Of a stretch of 49,311 bases of DNA, positions 8,726 to 17,986 are shown piece by piece. The notes under the pieces were generated by a model, which was given only the letters and a program-made list of their open reading frames with translations, searched no databases and was not told the DNA's origin. The first letter of the stretch is position 1. Each line of letters starts with the position of its first letter. The stretch comes from Candidatus Brocadiaceae bacterium (GTDB taxonomy: Bacteria; Planctomycetota; Brocadiia; Brocadiales; Brocadiaceae): assembly GCA_015661205.1 (NCBI GenBank), contig JACVXV010000013.1:1-49311 (forward strand), read 5' to 3'. A program made the translations under genes and the position numbers.

Positions 8726-8772
8726 AGTTTACCGCAGAGGGCGCGGAGAACGCGGAGAAAAATAGCTATAAA
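8726..8772. repeat. direct repeat copy 2 (46 bp) flanking the toxin-antitoxin pair
   Basis: Same orientation and nearly identical to 7253-7302, from TTTACCGCAGAGGGCGC to AGCTATAAA. It sits between the livG stop and the antitoxin promoter, so the two copies enclose the toxin-antitoxin module. Confidence 0.85.
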
Positions 8773-8778
8773 TCACCA

Positions 8779-9543
8779 TTAACATCCCAGATAAATTTCT
8801 TTTACTAAAGGGTTACTGAGTATTTCATCCGGCTTGCCGGTTGCAATGATTTCACCGTTGTCCATGAAATATACCCTGCTTGTTATTTGTTTTACAACGT
8901 CCATATCGTGTTCAACGAGGAAGATCGTTTTTCCCCATTGCGCAAGCGATTGTATCTTTTCCAAAATTGTTTGAACCATAACGGCGTTGATCCCGGACGT
9001 TGGCTCGTCCAGGAGAAGAAGCTCGAAGTTATTACAAAGAAGCCTCGCCAGGCCAAGAAGCCTTTGCTGTCCATAAGAAAGCCCTTTTGCCTTTTTAGTT
9101 TTATACTCTTCCAGGTTAACAAATGCAAGCCATTTTTCGGCTTCTTTCGTGTTTTTTTCTTTTATTTCCCGGTAGCGCTTGGGAAATAAAAGACGGTACG
9201 CCATGTTTTCCTTCAAGGTATCCGCTCGCGCCAGGAGCAGGTTCTCCATTACGGTTAAGCTACCCCAGATTTTGACGTCTTGAAAGAGTCTGCCGATGCC
9301 CATTCTTGCAATCTGATAATCGGACATGCCGTTAATTTTATGTGAATGGTAGCGTATTTCACCTGCATCGGGCTTGATTTGATGGGTTTTCGTGATGAGG
9401 TTGAAAAGCGTTGTTTTGCCCGCGCCGTTGGGACCGATAAGCCCCACGATTTCACCTTTCTTTATGGAAATGCAGACGTTTTTTACTGCCGTGATTCCAT
9501 CAAAGGATTTCGATACGTTATTTAGCGCCAGGACTTCATCCAC
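8779..9543 (-). CDS. livG: LIV-type ABC transporter ATP-binding protein LivG
   Basis: A 254-residue ABC ATPase. Walker A is GPNGAGKTTLFNLIT, the signature is the LivG-type LSYGQQRLLGLARLL, Walker B is LLLLDEPTSGI and the switch His is in LVEHDMDVV. It pairs with LivF on the cytoplasmic face of the LivHM permease. It has a GTG start two bases after the livM stop, so it is translationally coupled to the permease genes. The C-terminus is complete (DEILSNPLVKEIYLG), unlike the decayed second copy at 11339-12010. Confidence 0.9.
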   Translation of the reverse strand: MDEVLALNNVSKSFDGITAVKNVCISIKKGEIVGLIGPNGAGKTTLFNLITKTHQIKPDAGEIRYHSHKINGMSDYQIARMGIGRLFQDVKIWGSLTVMENLLLARADTLKENMAYRLLFPKRYREIKEKNTKEAEKWLAFVNLEEYKTKKAKGLSYGQQRLLGLARLLCNNFELLLLDEPTSGINAVMVQTILEKIQSLAQWGKTIFLVEHDMDVVKQITSRVYFMDNGEIIATGKPDEILSNPLVKEIYLGC

Positions 9544-9545
9544 TT

Positions 9546-10421
9546 TTATACACTCCCAAGTTCTTTATCCCCTGCAATGCCCCAGGGGCGGAATCTTACA
9601 ATGATGATTAATATCAGGGCATAAATAATCTGTCTGAGGTAATGGGCTATCGAATCAGGCAGTCCGATGAAGCGGAGTATTTCGGGGATAAGCAGCATTA
9701 CGAATACGCCAACGATGGTACCCTTAAAATTACCCGCGCCGCCTATGAGAACAATGGTAAGGATGAATATGGATTCATCAAGGGTAAAACTGGTTGGGTC
9801 TATATACGTTATGTACACAGCGTACAAACTGCCTGCAATTGCAGCCACGCCACTGCTCATTGCAAAGGCCAGAATTTTGAATCCAACGACGTTCTTGCCC
9901 ATAGAAATGACTGCCTGCTCTTCTTCCTTTATGGCCTTCAGTACCGTACAAAAAGGGGATTGGTAAAGGTTGTATTTAAAGAAGACTACGGCCCCCGTTA
10001 TGAGGGTGGTTAATGTGAAAAAAGCTTGCAGGCTATCTATTTTGAGGCCGAAAAGGGTTGGCCTGGGTATTCCTGCTATTCCGTAGGGACCTCTTGTCAG
10101 GTCAACCCAGTTGTAAAGGATACCAAAGATAATAATCTGAAAGGCAAAAGAGGATATTGCAAAGTAATCACCCCTCAGTTTCAATGCCGGATAAGAGATG
10201 CAAAGGGAAAAGGCGGCAGTGATAATTATTGCGCATATCATGGCAGGAAAGAAGTTAAATCCGACGTTTATCATTAAAAGGGTGGATGCATACGCGCCCA
10301 ATCCGTAAAATGATGCATGGGATAAGGAGAGAAGGCCGGTATAACCAACAACCAGATTGAGGGACAGGGCTAAAATGGTGTAAACCTCGATCATGATGAG
10401 CAGGTGGAAAATGTAATTCAT
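9546..10421 (-). CDS. livM: LIV-type ABC transporter permease LivM
   Basis: A 291-residue integral membrane protein with about eight to nine hydrophobic segments. It has the conserved permease patches LNLVVGYTGLLSLSHASFYGLGAY near the N-terminus, written here as two overlapping blocks, and IDPTSFTLDESIFIL in the C-terminal half. It forms the membrane channel with LivH. Its ATG overlaps the livH stop as ATGA, a classic coupled junction. It serves as the intact reference for the decayed copy at 13071-13632. Confidence 0.9.
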   Translation of the reverse strand: MNYIFHLLIMIEVYTILALSLNLVVGYTGLLSLSHASFYGLGAYASTLLMINVGFNFFPAMICAIIITAAFSLCISYPALKLRGDYFAISSFAFQIIIFGILYNWVDLTRGPYGIAGIPRPTLFGLKIDSLQAFFTLTTLITGAVVFFKYNLYQSPFCTVLKAIKEEEQAVISMGKNVVGFKILAFAMSSGVAAIAGSLYAVYITYIDPTSFTLDESIFILTIVLIGGAGNFKGTIVGVFVMLLIPEILRFIGLPDSIAHYLRQIIYALILIIIVRFRPWGIAGDKELGSV

Positions 10422-11290
10422 AGCTCTTCTGCCCTCTTTTTAACCTTGATGATGCCGCCTGATTGGTAAAGGAAGAATAGTATTAACATCGAAAAGGTAA
10501 CAACGCTCTCCCAACGGCCGGATAAATACCCTATTACAAGATTTTGGGTTATGCCTATGAAGAAGGCGCCTGCGATGATCCCCTCAATTCTTTTTATTCC
10601 ACCCAGGATAACCGCCGTTACGGCATTAAGGAGCGGTATCATTCCCATGTAAGGGTCTATACCAACGTCCAAACCCGTTAAAATCGAGGCGACGCCGGCA
10701 AAAAACGAACCGATGGCAAAGATGATGAATCGCAACTTTTGTAAATTTACGCCACAAAACTCCAACAGCCTGGCATTGCAGCCCATGGCCTGGATAGTTT
10801 TGCCGATCCTTGTGTAGTGCATAAAAAACAGGGAAAGTATAGATAATAGAATAAAGGTGACACATTGTGCAATTTGAATCTTCGTAAGGATAACATCGCC
10901 AAAGTGGATGGACTTTTCTATGCCATAGGACAGGAGCTTGGTCTCATTCCCAAAGATAAGCGCTGTTATGTTAATCATCAATATATAAACACCCAGAGAA
11001 CTAATTAGGTAGATGCCCTGTGGCGCCCTTTTTTTATGGAGTGGCTTATAAACAAGCAATTCTATTAACACGCCAATAACTACGGCAAAGAAAAGTGACA
11101 TCGCCAGTGAAATAATAAAGGGGAAATGCCAGGAGAGGAAGGTGTGCATTATATATGCGGCTACAACGTATACGGAGCCATAGGCAATATGGAAGAAATT
11201 GGTCGTGCTGTAGATTATACCAAATCCTATTGCCATGATCGAAATGAGGCTGCCGGTAATTATTCCATTGACTAGTAGTTGAAGTATCAT
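10418..11290 (-). CDS. livH: LIV-type ABC transporter permease LivH
   Basis: A 290-residue permease with eight or so membrane helices, starting LLVNGIITGSLISIMAIGFG, the usual LivH opening. The loop before the last helices carries TGLDVGIDPYMGMIPLLNA, and LGGI and GYLSGRWESV follow near the end. It is the first gene of the intact LIV cluster and is followed by livM through an ATGA overlap. No good Shine-Dalgarno is visible upstream; a TATAAT hexamer lies unusually close (11302-11307 on the complement), so either the transcript starts very near the gene or translation depends on upstream readthrough. Confidence 0.9.
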   Translation of the reverse strand: MILQLLVNGIITGSLISIMAIGFGIIYSTTNFFHIAYGSVYVVAAYIMHTFLSWHFPFIISLAMSLFFAVVIGVLIELLVYKPLHKKRAPQGIYLISSLGVYILMINITALIFGNETKLLSYGIEKSIHFGDVILTKIQIAQCVTFILLSILSLFFMHYTRIGKTIQAMGCNARLLEFCGVNLQKLRFIIFAIGSFFAGVASILTGLDVGIDPYMGMIPLLNAVTAVILGGIKRIEGIIAGAFFIGITQNLVIGYLSGRWESVVTFSMLILFFLYQSGGIIKVKKRAEEL

Positions 11291-11338
11291 AATTAGGGAG
11301 AATTATACCATAAGGTCGTTGAGCTGAATATCCTAAAA

Positions 11339-12010
11339 TTATCCATTACCCGAACGGATAGAAAAAAGAAGCTGGAGCTTCCGGTGCAGGCACATTCCGA
11401 AGCTGGAGCTTGGGAACAAGAGAATCCAAGGCTTTTGCGGTCTTGCCCTGGCAATGGCTACCCGCTTCATCTGACCAAGCGGAATCTTGTCGCATGACGA
11501 ATCTAACCTGTCCCCCAGCCCCAGTTTGCCCAGCCACTCGGAGGATATTTTTTTGTTCTGTCTGTTTTCCTTTTTCGCACAGTTGCTTATCAATGCAAGA
11601 ACGGGGTTTTCACCGCGCAGTCCCGGGGCAAACACCATAACGTTTTCCAGGGTGGACATGGTGGGGAAAAGCCTTATATCCTGCCAGACCCTTCCAACGC
11701 CTTCCCATACAAGCCTTTCCGGGGTGAAATGATCAAAGGGGTTTAGCGCTTTCCACCAATGGCGCGGCCAGGAAAAGAGTTCTTTGTTGCCGTTGAAGTT
11801 GAGATGGATTTCACCCTTGTCAGGCTCAAGGTTGCCGGTCAGGATGTTTACCAGGGTGGTTTTGCCGGAGCCGTTTTCGCCTCGCAGAAGGACAACCTCG
11901 CCCTGTTTGAGGTCTACGGAGATATCATCAAGTATGGCCTGCCCGCCAAAGGACTTTTTGAGTCCTCTTACGGAAAGGACGGTGTTTTCTTTTTCTGTTA
12001 TTGTTGGCAT
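11339..12010 (-). pseudogene. decayed second livG, 3' end replaced by a repeat
   Basis: The open frame of 223 codons begins as a normal LivG-type ATPase: Walker A RGENGSGKTTLV, a Q-loop region GVGRVWQDIRLF, and signature IPLGQMKRVAIARA. Homology stops just before Walker B. From about 11420 the frame runs into a copy of the AAGCTGGAGCTT repeat and encodes low-complexity text (FPSSSFGMCLHRKLQLL). The protein would lack Walker B, the switch His and the C-terminal domain, so it cannot hydrolyse ATP. It lies directly upstream of the intact livH and downstream of decayed livM and livH copies, which makes it part of a second, dying LIV operon. Confidence 0.85.
11369..11422. repeat. AAGCTGGAGCTT-type interspersed repeat
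   Basis: A copy of the unit GAAGCTGGAGCTTCCGGT plus a second GCTGGAGCTTGGGAAC half. Other copies are at 12331-12385 (same orientation), 39153-39220 (inverted), and a diverged half at about 21122-21151. This copy forms the false 3' end of the second livG. Confidence 0.85.
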
Positions 12011-12060
12011 GGTTATATTGGTGTTTTAAATAAGGTCTTCGGTGACTCTTTTAGGCACGA

Positions 12061-13000
12061 ATTACACGGACTTACACGAATTAATGCAAATTTATACGTA
12101 GGGCAAGGCTTTAGCCTTGCTCCTGTCTGAACACTCACCAGGGGCGGCAACCCTAAAAGGGTCGCCCTACGACAGGCCCAAAGGGCAGAAAGGATATAGC
12201 CAGGGGTGAAGCCCCTGGAAAATAAAATACTATAACCAGCCCCGAAGGGGTGACAGAAAAGGGCGCACAATATGGCTGTGACATTTATTTTTCCTGGAAT
12301 TTACCATGGTTTTGTTCCCGAAAATTAAACGAAGCTGGAGCTTCCGGTACAGGCTCGTTCCCAAGCCGGAGCTTGGGAACGAGAGTGTGCTCTGTCGCCC
12401 CTTCGGGGCTTGTATTCTATTATTATCTTTACAGGGGGCTTCACCCCCCGCTATATCCTGTCGGCCTTTCAGGCCTAATTTTGAATTTCCTGTACATTAA
12501 GTTAGGCATTAGGCGGCTTTTTAGTGTTCATACGCGGGGACACGGGCACAGTGTCCCTACACCAACTCGTTCCAACGCTCTGCGTGGAAATGAATCGACA
12601 GGACGCTCCGCGTCCTGTTACTCAGGCGGGTTCAGGTTACCGATGTGAACCCACTGTGAGTTACCCCACGGGTGCAACTGTATGGGGACGCAGAGCATCC
12701 CAAGGCAGCATCCCCACGCAGAGCGTGGGAACGAGTCGGAATTATGTCGCCTACGGCGACGGCATTTGTAGCGCCGACCTTTATGGTCGGCAATGGCGCG
12801 CGAACGCGCGCCAGGCGGGGGATGAACCCCCGCGCTACAAGATTGCTTTGAATTTCGTATACATTAAATGATACTTCGACGATTTTTGATGGTACACAAA
12901 AATGTTTGAGGCTTTTGTGCCGTCCCTACGGGGTTCGAAATATCATAACAACGGCTTCCCACCGCTTACGCAGTGGGCTACGATTGTGTTGCCCCTGATG
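12061..13000. repeat. composite island of palindromic repeats (about 0.9 kb)
   Basis: The gap between the decayed livG and livM contains no gene; its open frames are repeat translations. Recognisable units are: GTAGGGCAAGGCTTTAGCC (near 12098-12120); a unit with AGGGGTGAAGCCCCTGG inverted at 12140-12256 and direct at 12391-12475; AAGCTGGAGCTTCCGGT at 12331-12385; GGGACACGGGCACAGTGTCCC near 12537-12557; TGTAGCGCCGACC/GGTCGGCAATGG near 12766-12795; and GCGGGGGATGAACCCCCGC near 12817-12835. Each unit is itself a short hairpin. The same units recur near 39, 42 and 48 kb. Confidence 0.85.
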
Positions 13001-13070
13001 GGGCATTGTACGTGCTTTCTGCCGGTTCAATCTTGTGGATAGAACCGCAACGTTTGATGTCTGAATTTTT

Positions 13071-13632
13071 TTATTTAAACCGGTATTTCCCTGCCAAGCC
13101 CTGCGGTCTCAAGTGTACCATGGTAACAAGAAGTAAGCCATATATCAAAAGTCTTATGTTTGCCGCGATGGCGTCAGGGATATACAAAAACCTCAGAATT
13201 TCCGGTATTGCTATGAGGGTGAAGGCGCCTACGATGGGGCCTATGAAATTTCCCGTGCCGCCAATGATGATCATGCTGATCATTAATATGGATTCGTCCA
13301 GGGTGAAAGAGGTGGGGTCTATATAGCTCACGTACGTGGCATATAGGCTGCCAGCAATGGACACCATTGCACAGGCTATAAAGAATGCCTGCACTTTAAA
13401 TAATCGGGTGTTTTTTCCAAGCCCCCTGGCCGCAAGCTCATCGTCTCTCATCGCGTTCAGCGCCCTTCCCCAGGGTGAACGTAATAATATAAATACGATA
13501 GTCCCACACACCAGGGTAAGGGACGTGGAAAGGGAGAACATTTTAAACAAGGTGTTGATTTGATAACCAAAAATACAGGGTAATGATGATGTAGATATCC
13601 AGATAGATGAGTAGGTGGAGGATATAGTTCAT
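13071..13632 (-). pseudogene. decayed second livM with internal deletion
   Basis: The first 17 codons from the ATG at 13632 (MNYILHLLIYLDIYIII) match the start of intact LivM. Homology then jumps, in another frame, to IFGYQINTLFKMFSL, which aligns with LFGLKIDSLQAFFTL at about residue 130 of the intact protein. From there the C-terminal half is well preserved (SYIDPTSFTLDESI, IPEILRFLYIPDAIA). About 110 codons, covering membrane helices 2 to 5, are missing and the frame is broken. The start codon still overlaps the stop of the second livH as ATGA, the same junction as in the intact cluster. Confidence 0.85.
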
Positions 13633-14223
13633 AGCGCTTCGACCCTTGCCTTGCTTCCTAAAATGCCTTGTGGACGAAAGAGGAGAAAAAGGACGAGGAG
13701 AAGAAAGGTCAGCGCGTCTTCCCACCGCGCCGACGTGTGCCAGACTACCTGAGAACGGGCTATCCCCAGTAAAATGCCGCATATTACCGGGCCGGCAAAT
13801 GACCCCTTGCCGCCGATAATGGTTGCCACGATTGCGATTAATACGGCGCTTAAGCCCCCCTGGGGATCAAAACCAACGTCCAGGGCGGTAAGGGTTGCGG
13901 CAACGGTTGTGAATATCCCGCTCAGGCCAAAGGCCAATAGTCTGAGCCTGGCAACGTCATGTCCTAAAAGTGAAAGCTGGATGGGGTTGTCTGAAAGGGC
14001 TATGAGCATTAAGCCGGAAGATGGTTATTACAAAGGTAAAGAAGACAGCGAATGGGGTTCCCAGTCCACATTTCATGAAAGAAAGGAGGAGGAACGGAGA
14101 AATGGCATAAACGGCGCCCTGGGCTACGTAGATTATGCCCGTTGAGTTATAGACAATTGAAAAGCCAATTGCCAGTAAAGATATAAGTAAGCCCTGAATG
14201 GTTCCGTTTAATAGTATCTGCAT
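13629..14223 (-). pseudogene. decayed second livH with internal deletion
   Basis: The 5' part from the ATG at 14223 encodes a good LivH start (LLNGTIQGLLISLLAIGFS) up to VFFTFVITIF near residue 70. The frame then shifts, and homology resumes near 14015 with LMLIALSDNPIQLSLLGHD, the counterpart of residues around 165 of intact LivH. It continues to a normal C-terminus (ALDVGFDPQGGLSAV, RWEDALTFLLL). About 95 codons are gone. With the adjacent livM and livG remnants it shows that the second LIV operon decayed through separate lesions in each gene. Confidence 0.85.
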
Positions 14224-14434
14224 AAGGAAAGAGACGACAATTCAAAGTTACAGGGTAATTAGATGAGCGTTATCATGTAACATTATCCATAATCTCAATA
14301 AAATATCTATGAGAAAAGTTATTTGTTTTGTGTTTTGAAAGATTATATCATACGGTGGAAAGCGGCAAAAAATGACTGCACGCCGGTGCCGCCACACATA
14401 TCCACCACTTTTGCATCCGGTTTCACCGCATAGT

Positions 14435-15268
14435 TCAGCGCATTTCCAGCTTTGTCAGCCACAAACCCGGGATCATTGGCAGCCAGAGGGTAAAGCCTCT
14501 CAGGAGTAACGTTGCGGTGAACGCCGCTTCTAACGTGACGCCAAGCATACTCAACATAGCAACACATGTAGCCTCAAAAGTCCCCAATCCAAGAGGAACG
14601 GGGCTCAGGGTGGCAACCACCGATGCAACTACAAAACTGGGGAAGGCCACGAGAGCGGGAAGTGATTGTTGTTTGCCCAGGCGTTTCAGCCACAAAGACC
14701 CAACGGGGATTATTACCGCAATTACACAAAACGCGCCGGTAACCGTAACAATCCATACCTTTATAGCGTGATAAAACCACAATAACGCAATACTTGAAAG
14801 CGCTGCAACAAGGTATGCCGTATAATATGCCACCATACTGGTTAAAAGCATTGCCATACACAGCGGCGGTGGTATTCCACGGCGATTCAGCGACGCAACA
14901 AGGAAGGCGCTCCCACTCACCCCGCCACTGGGTAAGGCCTGATCAGAAAAAAGCTTCGCTATTCCCAAAGGCACAAGCGATAACAGCGAGTAACGCACGC
15001 CGGCCTGGAGAAACGTCTGTTGCCAAACGGCGGCAGCGCTGAAATAGGTCAGCGATTGAACAAACAAACCGGCAAGCAACCATAATGGTTTTGCCTGATG
15101 TAAAAGCTGTACGAAGTGTTCAAGCTCTCTGAAGTGCGTCACAAAATAAACCAGCCCGGCGAGAAATACCAAGCCAAGAAACCATGTGCGCAGTTTACGC
15201 AATTTCCAAAAGGTTTTTGTTGAAGTTTTCATTTTGACTACCATTTGACCAAGCACAAATACCCTCAT
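14435..15268 (-). CDS. UPF0104 / lysylphosphatidylglycerol-synthase-type membrane protein
   Basis: A 277-residue polytopic membrane protein of the UPF0104 family (flippase-like region of MprF). The family features include QALPSGGVSGSAFLVASL after helix 3 and PLGLGTFEATCVAMLSMLGV before the last helices. Members usually have about 310-350 residues. Here the segment between the fifth helix (ending SLWLKRLGK) and the PLGLGTFEA block looks about 60-70 residues short, so an in-frame internal deletion is possible. It starts within the mgtA stop codon (ATGA), so it is co-translated with the Mg-type P-ATPase. Substrate and activity are unknown. Confidence 0.75.
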   Translation of the reverse strand: MRVFVLGQMVVKMKTSTKTFWKLRKLRTWFLGLVFLAGLVYFVTHFRELEHFVQLLHQAKPLWLLAGLFVQSLTYFSAAAVWQQTFLQAGVRYSLLSLVPLGIAKLFSDQALPSGGVSGSAFLVASLNRRGIPPPLCMAMLLTSMVAYYTAYLVAALSSIALLWFYHAIKVWIVTVTGAFCVIAVIIPVGSLWLKRLGKQQSLPALVAFPSFVVASVVATLSPVPLGLGTFEATCVAMLSMLGVTLEAAFTATLLLRGFTLWLPMIPGLWLTKLEMR

Positions 15269-17808
15269 TTACAACCATAGCGCCTAAAAAACCAGCGTTT
15301 CATGAGTTCCGAGACGATTGCGTAGAGCGCCGAGATGCCGATAAGGGACACCATCACCGTTAATGGAAGGGGGACAAACCCAAAAATGGAACTAAACGGC
15401 AGGAATGGCAACGCAATGGTAATACCCATAATAACGATGATTGCAATCAGCACGAAATAACAGGGACGGCTCTTGTAGAATGGCTTATACGTGCGTATAA
15501 CCAGGATGATCAACAACTCGGTAAGGAGCGATTCAACGAACCATCCCGTGCGAAACATATCGGGTATTTTGCCGGCCAGGTAAAACAACGTCCCAAAAGT
15601 AATCAGGTCAAAAACAGTGCTTACCAGACCGAACGAAATCATAAAATTGCGGATCATCCGTATGTCCCACCGGTGAGGAGTGACCTCCCACTCGCGGTCC
15701 ACGTTGTCGCCGGCAATGCCCAGCGCCGGAATATCTGACAAGAAATTGTTGAGGAGTATCTGCTTTGCCAGGAGCGGTATAAAAGGCAAAAACAAGGAGG
15801 CAAACGCCATGCTTATCATATTGCCAAAGTTGGCGCTGGTGGTTATAAACAGGTATTTCATGGTATTACCAATCGTCCGCCTGCCTTCCATAATCCCCTG
15901 GCGAAGCACCTCCAGGTCATGCTCCAGGAGGACAAAGTCGGCGACCTCTTTGGCGATATCGACGGCGTTGTTAACGGAGATACCGACGTCTGCCGCGTAT
16001 AATGCGGGCGCGTCATTAATGCCGTCGCCGAGATACCCTACCACGTGTCCCGTTTTCTGCAGGGCAAGGATGATGCGTTCCTTTTGATTTGGGTCTACTT
16101 CGGCAAACAACGTCACCAGGGGGGCAATCTGCCACAAGGATTCATCGTTCAGCGTCAACAGTTCCTTTCCCGTTACGACGCGTTCCACCTTCATACCCAC
16201 TGATTCAGCCACGTGGCGGGCAACGAAACAATTGTCACCGGTTATAATCTTAATACCCACGCCTAAACGGCGCAGTTCGTCCAGCGTTTGGAGTACACCA
16301 GGTTCCGGCGGGTCAAAGAAAAGCAAAAACCCCATGAACACCATGCCCACCTCATCCGAGCAATTGTAAACCGGTTTGGATTGGACGGCTCTTTGCGCAA
16401 CACCCAACACACGGAACCCCTCCTGGCTCCACCCGGTATACCGGTCAAATATTGCGGCACGCACGCCGTCATCAAGCGCTTCAATATTGTTGTCGTGTTG
16501 AACATGGTCGCATACCTCCAATACGCTCTGTAATGCCCCCTTTGTTATCAAAATAGGCTGGACGTCCTTTCCTTTGCTAACCACGACACTCAGCCGTTTC
16601 CGGACAAAGTCGTAAGGGACTTCGCCGAGCTTGTGGTAGTCCAGGGCATTCATGCCGGCGGCCTCCGCATGCAGGATAACGGCTGCGTCCAAAGGATTAT
16701 CCAACCCGGTCTGAAAATGGGAGTTGATATAGGTCAGGTGTAAAAGCGTATCGGAAGACGTCCCTTTATAATCAAACGTGCCGTCCAGTTTTACAACCCC
16801 TTCCGTCAGCGTGCCGGTCTTGTCCGTACAGAGGACGTCCATACTTCCCAGGTTTTCAATGGCGTTCAGGCGTTTTACAATCACCCCTCGTTTCGCCATG
16901 TTCTGTGCGCCGCGCGCGAGCGTGATGCTTAAAATTGCGGGGAGCATTTCCGGTGATATGCCGACGGCCAGGGCCATCGTAAAGAGGAGTATCTCCATCG
17001 TGGGGTGGCGAAACATAATGTTTACCGCCAGAACGGAGACCACAATGATGAACATGACCTGAATAAGCAATCCGCCAAAATGCCGCAGCCCGCGTTCAAA
17101 CTCGGTTTCAGGCGGGGCGACCATGAGCTTTTTTGATATTTGGCCGTACGCCGTATCGCCTGCGGTGTGTACAATCAGGGCGGACGCCGAGCCGCTGCGT
17201 ACCGTTGTCCCCATGAACACACAATTGCTCCGTTCTGCAAGGCCGGCGTCTTTCGCCACCGTACCGGGTTGCTTTTCCACCGGAAAGGACTCGCCGGTCA
17301 ATATCGCCTGCGAGACAAAAAAATCCTTTACCTCCAGCAGCAACCCATCGGCGGGAATAAGGCTGCCCGCCGCGAGATGGATAATATCCCCCGGCACAAC
17401 GTTTTCGCTCGCAATAACGCTCCTTTGCCCGTCGCGGATTACCGTCGTCTTTGCAGATACCTGCTTGCGAAGCTTTTCAACGGCAATGGATGAGCGGTGT
17501 TCCTGTATAAGACTGAACACATTGCTGATAACAATGACGGCAAGCACAATCGTCGCATCAACCCAGTCGTGCAGCACCAGAGCGAGGGACGCCGCGCATA
17601 TCAGTATGAGGATAAGGGGATTGGCAAACCGCTTCACCAGCAATCTCAGGAATCTGTCGCGTTTTCGGTTATGGATGGTATTTGGCCCAAAGAACTGCAT
17701 GCGCTCTGCAGCCACAGATGAGGTGAGGCCGGCAGAACTGCTTTCCATGGCGTTTAATGCCTTGTCGATAGGCAAACACCAGTAGGTTGAGGTTGCTATA
17801 GTATCCAT
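15265..17808 (-). CDS. mgtA: magnesium-translocating P-type ATPase
   Basis: An 847-residue P-type (P3B) ATPase that would import Mg2+ across the inner membrane. The phosphorylation loop is CTDKTGTLTEG, the actuator motif is LTGESFPVEK, the hinge is GDGINDAPAL, and TGDN is present in IKIITGDNCF. About ten membrane segments are seen. The C-terminal block GIAGDNVDREWEVTPHRWD is typical of MgtA/MgtB. Length is close to the usual 890. The 178-bp divergent gap to the octaheme gene should hold its promoter; I see no clear Mg2+ riboswitch there. Confidence 0.92.
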   Translation of the reverse strand: MDTIATSTYWCLPIDKALNAMESSSAGLTSSVAAERMQFFGPNTIHNRKRDRFLRLLVKRFANPLILILICAASLALVLHDWVDATIVLAVIVISNVFSLIQEHRSSIAVEKLRKQVSAKTTVIRDGQRSVIASENVVPGDIIHLAAGSLIPADGLLLEVKDFFVSQAILTGESFPVEKQPGTVAKDAGLAERSNCVFMGTTVRSGSASALIVHTAGDTAYGQISKKLMVAPPETEFERGLRHFGGLLIQVMFIIVVSVLAVNIMFRHPTMEILLFTMALAVGISPEMLPAILSITLARGAQNMAKRGVIVKRLNAIENLGSMDVLCTDKTGTLTEGVVKLDGTFDYKGTSSDTLLHLTYINSHFQTGLDNPLDAAVILHAEAAGMNALDYHKLGEVPYDFVRKRLSVVVSKGKDVQPILITKGALQSVLEVCDHVQHDNNIEALDDGVRAAIFDRYTGWSQEGFRVLGVAQRAVQSKPVYNCSDEVGMVFMGFLLFFDPPEPGVLQTLDELRRLGVGIKIITGDNCFVARHVAESVGMKVERVVTGKELLTLNDESLWQIAPLVTLFAEVDPNQKERIILALQKTGHVVGYLGDGINDAPALYAADVGISVNNAVDIAKEVADFVLLEHDLEVLRQGIMEGRRTIGNTMKYLFITTSANFGNMISMAFASLFLPFIPLLAKQILLNNFLSDIPALGIAGDNVDREWEVTPHRWDIRMIRNFMISFGLVSTVFDLITFGTLFYLAGKIPDMFRTGWFVESLLTELLIILVIRTYKPFYKSRPCYFVLIAIIVIMGITIALPFLPFSSIFGFVPLPLTVMVSLIGISALYAIVSELMKRWFFRRYGCK

Positions 17809-17986
17809 AAATAACCGATTGTCCCGTTTGTGATATTCAAAACAGCACCACAGCTATACTACACAATGATATAGCACAGCGCAAATGTTTTGCATCATTA
17901 ATTGATAGGCTAATACGCGTTTGTTTGATATAATACCTGTAGTTGGCTTTACCATGGTTTTTCTATAAAAAATGGAGGAAGAGTAA

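Noticed and set aside
9642-10277. Plus-strand frames opposite livM
   Set aside because: Shadow frames of the well-supported permease gene on the minus strand.
12250-12871. Several plus-strand open frames of 64-132 codons
   Set aside because: They are translations of the palindromic repeat island, in different frames, without ribosome sites.
14343-14567. Methyltransferase-like text (VVDMCGGTG) on the minus strand
   Set aside because: It is an alternate-frame reading of the end of the UPF0104 gene and its downstream spacer; the rest of the frame does not support a methyltransferase.
17902-17934. TTGATA and TATAAT before the octaheme gene as a promoter
   Set aside because: The boxes are 21 bases apart, too far for a standard sigma-70 promoter; the TATAAT alone is weak evidence in AT-rich sequence.
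17809-17986. Possible Mg2+ riboswitch (M-box) ahead of mgtA
   Set aside because: The 178-bp divergent gap is too short to hold a full M-box plus a second promoter, and none of its conserved blocks were seen.
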